64,000 nt of DNA from Aequorivita vladivostokensis (lineage in GTDB: Bacteria; Bacteroidota; Bacteroidia; Flavobacteriales; Flavobacteriaceae): positions 124,001-188,000 of the forward strand of contig NZ_JSVU01000002.1 of the NCBI RefSeq assembly GCF_000952855.1, given 5' to 3'. Under the pieces are notes generated by a model. It saw nothing but the letters and a program-made list of their open reading frames with translations. It was not told the origin of the DNA and made no database searches. Numbering within the stretch: position 1 is the stretch's first letter; each line of letters opens with the position of its first letter. This document shows, piece by piece, positions 57,580 to 64,000 of this stretch. The position numbers and the translations under genes were made by a program.

Positions 57580-59962
57580 CGTGGCCGCATATCACCCAAT
57601 AGTGGATATTCAAGAGAATGTCATTTTTGCCAATAATGGCAATGTTGTTTTGTGTTACGCGGGCAATCTTCCAGAAATATATTCCCTCTCCGAAAAAGAT
57701 TTCGAGGATATTCACGGGGCTTGGTTTCAGGCCATTAAATCCTTGTCTACTGGATGCGTTGTTCACAAACAGGATATTTATCTAAAAAGAAACTTTGCTT
57801 CAGAAAATTTACCTAACCAAACGTTTCTGGAAAAAGCCACACACAAGCATTTTAAGGGGCGGGAATTTATGGAGCACAAATGCTATCTGTTTTTCATTCT
57901 TACCAAAAACAAAGCGCTAAACAATTCAAAATATATCAACCCCTTTAAAAAGGTGACAAAAACAATTGTCCCGGAAATGGACGATACTATTCACAGTTTT
58001 CTTGGTGCCGTTAGTGATTCGGTTTCCTTTATAAACAACAGTCGAAAAATGGAATTCACTCCTTTGGATTCAAAGGAAATCCAAAGTTTGACAAACGGCT
58101 TTTTCAATGGTTTCAATGAAGGGTTTGACACGGATATAATCTTAGAGAAAAAGGAACTGAATATCGGAGAAAACTATTTCGATGTCCTTTCCATAAACAG
58201 TGAACTATGCTTTGGCGAAAATGTACAGAGCAGCAAGACCAACGAACATTTTACTTCGGACGATTTTGTGTTCCATCAAGGGTTTATTGATGGGCTTGGA
58301 CTTACCCTGAATGAAAACCATATCGTAAACCAAATCATATATCTGGATGACAAACAAAAGTGGCGAAAGATTCTCGACAAGAAAATTGAGGAACTTAACA
58401 AAAGCTCAAATTTCGGCTCGCAAAATAAAGTGGTCCTAAAGAAAATCCAATATATACAGAACCAAATAAATTCCGATGACAATGCTCGTGTAATCCGGGG
58501 ACACCTCAATATTATTTATTGGGATAAGGAAGTGAAAAACCTTGAAAAAATTAGCTCCAAAATAAAGACTGAATTCAAGGAGCTGGACATTATTCCATAC
58601 TATCCCAGAGGCGAGGAACGCAAGAATTATATCCTAAATAGCTTTTGCTGCTTTTCTTCCAACTTTTCAAATGACGATCTGTATGTAACGGATTTAAAAC
58701 ATTCGCTATGCCTATTGATCAACAACACCAATTATAAATCGGATACAACGGGAGTAATATTCAATGATAGGGAACATAACATCCCTGTCCTTAAAGATGT
58801 TTGGGACGAAAAAAAGAAACGCATCAAGGCCAGAAACTTTGCAATCTTCGCTCCTACGGGGGAAGGGAAATCTTTTTTGGCTAACAATATCTTGCGTCAA
58901 TATTTCGAAAGCGGAGTTCGTCTTGTCATTATAGATTTGGGCGGTTCCTACACCAAATTCGCAAAACTTTATCCAGAGCAATACACCGTGCTCCGCTATG
59001 AAAGTGGAAAAAACCTTGGCATAAACCCCTTTTATATAAGTGACCTTAAAGACTTGACCCCGGAACGTCTGGAGGATCTTTCGGTATTCCTTTTTGAATT
59101 GTTCGCTTCCGATTTAAAAGTGACCAAAGCACAATCAGTATCCGTTAAGAAAATCCTACGCCATTATTATAAGCAAATCAAGACCAATCATTCACTTAGC
59201 AGTTTTTATGCTTTTATTGAGTCCAATCAGGATTCACTTTTAAAGAAATTGAAAATTCATTCCGATTATTTCAACATTACCAATTTCCTGCACATTATGT
59301 CCGAGTATGTTGGGGATGGACTGTACAGTTTCCTCTTTGAGGTAAGTGAGGACCAAACCTATAAAATTGAGGATAAAAGATTGATAGTTTTCGAGCTGGA
59401 CGAAGTAAAGGACAACAAGGAAATTCTTTCGGTTATGCTAAAGCTTATAAAGTCCGCAATCCAAAGAACCATTTGGAAGAACCGTGCTGAAAAAGGTATC
59501 ATTCTGTTCGATGAGTTTGCAAAACAGCTCAAGTTCGAAAACGTACTGGAAAGTGTGGAATTCTATTACCAGGCCATCCGAAAACAGAACGGTGCCATCG
59601 GGATCATTCTTCAGTCCATTAATCAGCTTCCCAACAATTCAACTTCTGCAAGTATTTTGGAAAACACACAGGTCATTTACAGCCTTCACAATGAAAAAGG
59701 ATATGACGAGCTGCAGAAAAGGTTGCACCTCTCCAGCCACGATTTAAATCAGCTGAAATCAATCAAAAACAATCTTTCTGGGCTGCGCAAGTACACGGAA
59801 ATGTTTATTAAAATCGGAAAGGAAAGCAACATTTTCCGATTGGAAGTTCCCAAAGAAGTTTATGCAGCTTACTTAACGGACGGGGCTGAAAATGAAGAAA
59901 TAATGAAGCTTTATGAAAAGCATCAAAATATGGAAAAAGCAATCACTGAATATACATCCTAA
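57566..59962 (+). CDS. traG: Conjugation ATPase TraG (VirB4-like)
   Basis: The 798-residue protein has an N-terminal scaffold (1-400) and a C-terminal ATPase: Walker A APTGEGKS at 429-436, VIIDLGGSYTKF, ILFDEFAKQL (Walker B) near residue 645, and QSINQLP. It powers assembly of the type IV channel at the inner membrane. It is not a coupling protein: TraG of Bacteroides elements corresponds to VirB4 and not to the TraG of F. It overlaps traF by 14 bases. All ATPase motifs are intact. Confidence 0.95.
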   Translation: MKKINVAAYHPIVDIQENVIFANNGNVVLCYAGNLPEIYSLSEKDFEDIHGAWFQAIKSLSTGCVVHKQDIYLKRNFASENLPNQTFLEKATHKHFKGREFMEHKCYLFFILTKNKALNNSKYINPFKKVTKTIVPEMDDTIHSFLGAVSDSVSFINNSRKMEFTPLDSKEIQSLTNGFFNGFNEGFDTDIILEKKELNIGENYFDVLSINSELCFGENVQSSKTNEHFTSDDFVFHQGFIDGLGLTLNENHIVNQIIYLDDKQKWRKILDKKIEELNKSSNFGSQNKVVLKKIQYIQNQINSDDNARVIRGHLNIIYWDKEVKNLEKISSKIKTEFKELDIIPYYPRGEERKNYILNSFCCFSSNFSNDDLYVTDLKHSLCLLINNTNYKSDTTGVIFNDREHNIPVLKDVWDEKKKRIKARNFAIFAPTGEGKSFLANNILRQYFESGVRLVIIDLGGSYTKFAKLYPEQYTVLRYESGKNLGINPFYISDLKDLTPERLEDLSVFLFELFASDLKVTKAQSVSVKKILRHYYKQIKTNHSLSSFYAFIESNQDSLLKKLKIHSDYFNITNFLHIMSEYVGDGLYSFLFEVSEDQTYKIEDKRLIVFELDEVKDNKEILSVMLKLIKSAIQRTIWKNRAEKGIILFDEFAKQLKFENVLESVEFYYQAIRKQNGAIGIILQSINQLPNNSTSASILENTQVIYSLHNEKGYDELQKRLHLSSHDLNQLKSIKNNLSGLRKYTEMFIKIGKESNIFRLEVPKEVYAAYLTDGAENEEIMKLYEKHQNMEKAITEYTS

Positions 59963-59973
59963 AAACAGAATTT

Positions 59974-60543
59974 ATGAAGTCAAAAATTTTAATTCTCGCA
60001 ATGGCACTATTGTTCAGCCTAAATATCAAGGCCCAAGGAATGCCCGTTTATGACAACACAAACTTTATCAGTTTGATTAAACAGCTATTGGAATCCGGTA
60101 AGCAGACCTCCAATCTAATCAAAACCGTCAAGTTCTTAAAAACACAAAAGGAAAACCTCGAAAAGGTAAACGATGTAATCAAGCAGCTGAAGGCTGTTCA
60201 AGAAATCAATCGCAACAATCAACGTTTGATTGACATTGTAAATGATGATTTAAGAGATATTCTGAATTCTCCTTTTATAAAACCAGATGAGATTACTCGC
60301 ATTTCAGATTCCTTCAACTCTATCATCGATACTTCATTGGACAATCTTGACTTTATAGATCAGATTCTCTCCAGCGATTATATGAAAATGAGCGATGCTG
60401 AAAGAGCCTCGATTTTGAAAGCGAAAGAAGTCCAAACAAAGGAAATGGTGGCCGAGATCACAAAAAAGACTGAACGGTACCGGGATATTATTTCCTTTAG
60501 GAAAATGCAGGACAAGATAAATAACCGGGAAACAGCCTACTAA
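59974..60543 (+). CDS. traI: Conjugation protein TraI (DUF4141 type)
   Basis: The 189-residue protein has a signal peptide (ILAMALLFSLNIKAQ) and a helical, coiled-coil mature part (about 30-180) with repeated Leu/Lys/Glu patterns such as KFLKTQKENLEKVNDVIKQL. It lies between traG and traJ, where Bacteroides elements carry TraI of the VirB5-like class. Identity of such coiled-coil proteins is low, and I rely mainly on gene order. Confidence 0.8.
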   Translation: MKSKILILAMALLFSLNIKAQGMPVYDNTNFISLIKQLLESGKQTSNLIKTVKFLKTQKENLEKVNDVIKQLKAVQEINRNNQRLIDIVNDDLRDILNSPFIKPDEITRISDSFNSIIDTSLDNLDFIDQILSSDYMKMSDAERASILKAKEVQTKEMVAEITKKTERYRDIISFRKMQDKINNRETAY

Positions 60544-60544
60544 A

Positions 60545-61387
60545 ATGACTGCCGCAATCTCATTGGGGATAGGTCTGGAATACGTTGACACCATTTACCA
60601 GACCATACAGAACAGCGACTTTTCGCAATACACTATTGGCGGAATGAAAACGCTTGCGGTGCTGTTCTTTCTGATCAACATTCTCAAAAAATACAATGAG
60701 GGTGCGGTAGATAAGGATGGATACACTTGGGGCCTAAGTCCGAGCGACCTAATCAAAAATTTTATGATCGTAATCCTCGTCATTTTCTCAACGCAGGTAT
60801 TAGGGTTTTTTGATGGCATTTTGGTGGCCATTGAATCCCAATATCGCAACACGGCTCCTGCGCTCCTTCCCCTCCAAATGCAGGATATTCCATTGGAAGA
60901 GGATGTGGGCGCATTGGAAGCCGCCAAAAAAGCCATGGCGTTATTGTACGATGCACTGGTAACGCCACTGTATGGATTTAAGATTTTCGCCTTTATCGGA
61001 AGCCTGATTCTTTGGATTTTGGATCTGTTTATCTATCCCCTATTCTTGGCCGAACGGTTTTTCCTTTTGGGAATTATGCGTGCATTCTTTCCCCTGGTGA
61101 TCAGCTTGGCAGTCTTTGAAAAGTTCCGTACGCTCGCCTATACCTTTTTTAAGCTTTATGCCGCTGTCTATATGCTCGTACCGGCTTTCTTTCTGGTCAA
61201 TGTTTTTATAAATGCGATTTATACCGAGATCAATACCAACTTTTGGGTCAACCTTTTCGGTACCGATGTTGGAAGCAGATTCTTCGCCCCGGTCGTAGAA
61301 TTGGGCTCTATCGGATTTATTGTCTTTCTGAAGTTTAAACTCTATAGACGGGCCACTTCATTCACATTAAGACTGTTTACTGCTTAA
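60545..61387 (+). CDS. traJ: Conjugation membrane protein TraJ (VirB6-like)
   Basis: The 280-residue polytopic protein has about six membrane helices, including LILWILDLFIYPLFLAERFF and MRAFFPLVISLAVFEKF. It is the VirB6-like inner-membrane channel component TraJ. It starts one base after the traI stop. Proteins of this class take part in moving DNA across the inner membrane. Confidence 0.88.
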   Translation: MTAAISLGIGLEYVDTIYQTIQNSDFSQYTIGGMKTLAVLFFLINILKKYNEGAVDKDGYTWGLSPSDLIKNFMIVILVIFSTQVLGFFDGILVAIESQYRNTAPALLPLQMQDIPLEEDVGALEAAKKAMALLYDALVTPLYGFKIFAFIGSLILWILDLFIYPLFLAERFFLLGIMRAFFPLVISLAVFEKFRTLAYTFFKLYAAVYMLVPAFFLVNVFINAIYTEINTNFWVNLFGTDVGSRFFAPVVELGSIGFIVFLKFKLYRRATSFTLRLFTA

Positions 61388-61402
61388 TGCAGAATTTTTA
61401 TT

Positions 61403-62017
61403 ATGAAAACACCTTATAAAAATATATACACCGTCCTTAAAACGAACCGTTTCATTGTAATCGCAGTATTGGCCTTCTCTTTTCTATCGAGTGGATTGGC
61501 CGTTTGGTCAGTTTTCAGCATCAATAAAAAAGCGTTGAACAATGCCTTCGCCATCAATACCGACGGATCTGTAATTCCCTTAAAATGGGTCGCTCAGAAG
61601 GAAAATTTAAAAGTTGAGGCCTTGGCGCATCTTGAACTGTTTCATTCCTATTTCTACAATATAGATGCAAGCAATTATGAAAAGAATTTGGAGAAAGCAC
61701 TCTGGCTTGGAAATAGTTCAGTTGACAATTTATACCGACAGAAGAAAGCGGATGGGGTTTATAATAGACTGCTTCAATATTCGCTGGTGCAAAAGGTACT
61801 GAGCATTGAATCCCAACTGGATCTTGAGAGCAAACCCTATAGATTCAAGACCAAGACAATTTTTGAAATCAATCGCGGTACCGTCGTGGACCGATATGAA
61901 TTGATTTCCACGGGAAATCTGATTGTTGTGGACCGAAACTTTCCGAAGAATACACACGGACTCTTGATTACCGATTATTTTGAAAAATCACTTAAAAAAT
62001 TGACAAATGAAAATTGA
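61403..62017 (+). CDS. traK: Conjugation protein TraK (VirB8-like)
   Basis: The 204-residue protein has one N-terminal membrane helix (FIVIAVLAFSFLSSGLAVWS) and a periplasmic alpha+beta domain of about 160 residues, the VirB8 layout. It nucleates the channel in the inner membrane. It ends overlapping traM by 11 bases. Confidence 0.88.
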   Translation: MKTPYKNIYTVLKTNRFIVIAVLAFSFLSSGLAVWSVFSINKKALNNAFAINTDGSVIPLKWVAQKENLKVEALAHLELFHSYFYNIDASNYEKNLEKALWLGNSSVDNLYRQKKADGVYNRLLQYSLVQKVLSIESQLDLESKPYRFKTKTIFEINRGTVVDRYELISTGNLIVVDRNFPKNTHGLLITDYFEKSLKKLTNEN

Positions 62018-62930
62018 AAAGAATAAAATAGTATTCGCTTCCGTCCTTGCGGTAGTGTTGATCTTCATTATAACCTATTCGATCACGGTGCTATCGGATG
62101 ATGAATCTGAAACCGAAAGCTTAACGCAAACCGCTGTACCGGAACTGGATGAAAACCAGAAAGAATACACAACAAAATTGGAAGCGATTGATGCCCTAAA
62201 AGAAGTTAGGGAAACCAATGCTCCAAGTATTTACGATGAAAAGAATCTCGATTCCCTGGGTTTTTATGACCCTGATTTTATGGATAAAGAAAAAGTTAGG
62301 ATTGTAGATAGTATTTATAAACACAACAAAATCAACTATTCAAAAGATACCTATGTGGTTCCTGAAAGGTATCGAAGGAAGCCAAAAGTGGACGAGGATT
62401 CCATAATCGCGGAAAAAGATGAGGCCATTGCCCTAAAGGAACTGGGACTGGAGCACCAACTGTTTTTTGCATCCGATCCAATGGTTAATCCCAAAATAGG
62501 CCTCGCAAATACCGATGCGGAAATATTTGTGGAAGTTGACGGAAACCAAGTGGTAAAAACGAATTATCGTCTACGAATGCGCTTGCTAAAAGATGCATTG
62601 ATAAATGGAGTGAAAGTTTCAAAAAATACGCCCGTCTTTGGTTTTATAAGCTTCAAGCCAAATCGTGCTCTAATTGAAATTGAAAACATTAATCACCGTC
62701 CAGTAAAACTAAAAGCATTTGATCTTCAAGACGGAAGTGAAGGGATTTATGTGGAAAACAGTTTCCGAGCTGATGTGAGCCGCGAGGTCGTGGATGACAT
62801 TGTGGGAGATATCAATATAGCAGGGGTTCCACAGGTTAGTGGAATCCAAAAAGTATTTCGAAAGAACCAAAGAACGGTCAAGGTTACCGTGACCAATAAT
62901 TACAAACTCATTCTAAAACCAGCATTATGA
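62007..62930 (+). CDS. traM: Conjugation protein TraM (VirB10-like)
   Basis: The 307-residue protein has a cytoplasmic N tail, a helix (FASVLAVVLIFIITYSITVL), an acidic linker, then a periplasmic beta-domain with DALINGVKVSKNTPVFGFI and FDLQDGSEGIYVENSF. Bacteroidota TraM corresponds to VirB10, linking inner- and outer-membrane parts. It overlaps traN by four bases. Confidence 0.88.
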   Translation: MKIEKNKIVFASVLAVVLIFIITYSITVLSDDESETESLTQTAVPELDENQKEYTTKLEAIDALKEVRETNAPSIYDEKNLDSLGFYDPDFMDKEKVRIVDSIYKHNKINYSKDTYVVPERYRRKPKVDEDSIIAEKDEAIALKELGLEHQLFFASDPMVNPKIGLANTDAEIFVEVDGNQVVKTNYRLRMRLLKDALINGVKVSKNTPVFGFISFKPNRALIEIENINHRPVKLKAFDLQDGSEGIYVENSFRADVSREVVDDIVGDINIAGVPQVSGIQKVFRKNQRTVKVTVTNNYKLILKPAL

Positions 62931-63760
62931 AAAATTCAATCTTATTGGGAAGTTTAATTTTTGCAAGCTTCTTTATGGAGGCCCAAAACACGGCCCCGCT
63001 CGACACCATTTTTGCCAACGACAAAAAGAACGTAGCCCTCTTTTTTCCGAACCCTATTCGACAAGGAATTACGGGTGCGGATAATTTTGTTTTCACATAT
63101 AATCGAGAAAAAGAACAATACTTTGGATTGCTCCAGGCCAAGCCCGGAAAGGCAAGTAATCTGCTCGTAATCAATAAAAATGGCTCAATTTTTTCGTATA
63201 TTGTAAGCTATAGGGAGCAATTGAAAAAGCTGAATTATTTTGTTCCACAGTCGGAAAGTATTGGCTTTGAGCAACCAAAATTTACAGAGGGTTCCGATTC
63301 TACTAATGTTGCCAATCTGTTCACGGACAAAACATTTTACTACGAAAGGTTTTGCTCTTATCTGTTGACCAGAAAACAAAAAATCGGGAGCATCCAAAAA
63401 CGCAAGAATGGTATAGTTCTGAGTTTGGAAAATATAGTTTTTGATAAGGAAGAGCTCTATTTCGTTATCAAAATCGAAAACAAGTCTTCATTGGATTACG
63501 ATCTAAATTTCTTGGATATTTCGACACAAACAAGAAAGCAGGGAAAAAAGAAATCAATACAGCGAATTTCACAGCTTCCTAATTTTAAATACGATGTTCC
63601 TACGAAAGTTGCCGAGAAACAAATCAAAAGAATGGTTTACGTTCTACCGAAGTTTTCAATGAGCAATGACAAAATGGTAGTTTTAGAACTGAATGAAAAA
63701 AATGGAGAACGAAATATAAAATTGAAAGTCTCAAATAAATATATCAATAACCCAAATTGA
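62927..63760 (+). CDS. traN: Conjugation protein TraN (VirB9-like)
   Basis: The 277-residue protein has a signal peptide (SLIFASFFMEAQ) and a beta-rich mature part of the VirB9 type (ANDKKNVALFFPNPIRQGI, AKPGKASNLLVINKNGSIF). It forms the outer-membrane-side ring of the channel with TraM. ATGA overlap with traM gives tight coupling. Confidence 0.9.
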   Translation: MKNSILLGSLIFASFFMEAQNTAPLDTIFANDKKNVALFFPNPIRQGITGADNFVFTYNREKEQYFGLLQAKPGKASNLLVINKNGSIFSYIVSYREQLKKLNYFVPQSESIGFEQPKFTEGSDSTNVANLFTDKTFYYERFCSYLLTRKQKIGSIQKRKNGIVLSLENIVFDKEELYFVIKIENKSSLDYDLNFLDISTQTRKQGKKKSIQRISQLPNFKYDVPTKVAEKQIKRMVYVLPKFSMSNDKMVVLELNEKNGERNIKLKVSNKYINNPN

Positions 63761-63767
63761 AACTGAA

Positions 63768-64000
63768 ATGAAAGATCTAGCCCTAATACTCTTACTTTTT
63801 GTTGGTGTCGCCTGTTCCCAAAAATCCCTATCCCCTTCTGAAACTGCCAAAGTTGTTGTTGAAAGTTTCTATAACAAGGACAATCAAAAACTGAGCGAAT
63901 ACACTACTGTTGAGAGCTATCAATCATTTATGAGCATTCAAGATATAATGACCGCCAACACTTCTGGAAAATCTAATTTTAAGGTTTTGCAAGAAAAAGT
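63768..64000 (+). CDS. Lipoprotein, TraO-region, cut by the window end
   Basis: Starting at the ATG at 63768, 7 bases after traN, the visible 77 codons encode a lipoprotein signal (LALILLLFVGVAC, lipobox GVAC) and the beginning of a helical domain (SPSETAKVVVESFYNKDNQK). It is in the traN-traO position, but it does not look like the multi-pass TraO, so it may be an accessory (entry-exclusion-like) lipoprotein. Only the N terminus can be judged. Confidence 0.6.
   Translation, partial: MKDLALILLLFVGVACSQKSLSPSETAKVVVESFYNKDNQKLSEYTTVESYQSFMSIQDIMTANTSGKSNFKVLQEK

Larger units (their letters stand above)
18728..64000. mobile_element. Integrative conjugative element (left end at tRNA-Ser, right end beyond window)
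   Basis: Everything after tRNA-Ser fits one element: an IntDOT-like integrase next to the tRNA, cargo, rteC, an excisionase-type protein, replication-type genes, an amidase and the traE-F-G-I-J-K-M-N operon. The relaxase, coupling protein and right attachment site were not seen. That the integrase and the tra operon belong to the same element is inferred, not shown. Confidence 0.75.

Overview
The window looks like a chromosome segment from a marine or soil member of the Flavobacteriia (Bacteroidota). The evidence is the protein families (LolA/LptG/RibBA behind FtsK, SusC/SusD, a prolyl-oligopeptidase, DUF4133/DUF4134 Tra proteins, RteC), the A+T-rich intergenic DNA, and -7 promoter elements of the Bacteroidota type (TAnnTTTG). 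No database search was possible. Family names come from recognising the sequences, and percentages or alignments were not computed.

Region 1 (1-18.7 kb) is ordinary core chromosome: a Cu/Zn superoxide dismutase lipoprotein, dihydrolipoyl dehydrogenase, a Cys/Met PLP lyase, an NhaC antiporter, and a peroxide-defence run (2-Cys peroxiredoxin, thioredoxin, a small DUF6952-like protein, thiol peroxidase). Next come a DgkA-type kinase, a VWA protein with a membrane partner, and FtsK-LolA-LptG-RibBA. Convergent to these are a DegT aminotransferase and a nitroreductase, then a deletion scar that joins two broken genes, and tRNA-Ser(UGA).

Region 2 (18.8 kb to the window end) reads as one integrative conjugative element (ICE) entering behind tRNA-Ser. 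An IntDOT-like tyrosine recombinase lies just after the tRNA. It is followed by a defence stretch: a HigA/DUF6922-like antitoxin with a frameshifted AbiEii-like toxin, a two-methylase Eco57I-type restriction-modification system with an XRE controller, a 1545-residue Mrr-STAND protein resembling Avs antiviral proteins, and several unknown membrane proteins. Next are a strongly structured RNA-like locus, a SusC/SusD pair with an S9 peptidase, and a small Cys-containing secreted protein paired with a MauE-type membrane protein. After that comes a HAMP/PAS/AraC regulator with a DUF7793-like protein, divergent from an alpha-oxoamine synthase fused to an acyltransferase whose next gene is rteC. The end of the window holds the element's backbone: an excisionase-like HTH protein, a replication/DnaC-like pair, two nuclease genes, an amidase, and traE-F-G-I-J-K-M-N. 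The relaxase and the far end of the element were not seen in the window.

The most interesting candidates are: (a) the alpha-oxoamine synthase/GNAT-rteC unit, with a 24-bp perfect repeat shared between its upstream region and that of the MauE gene, suggesting that a small lipid-like signal and an AraC regulator are wired into ICE control; (b) the SusCD/S9/MauE/Cys-peptide cluster; (c) the nested-hairpin RNA at 35.77-35.88 kb; (d) a nuclease embedded in an array of eight treble-clef zinc fingers; (e) the Mrr-STAND defence gene in a segment bracketed by a shared palindromic repeat.
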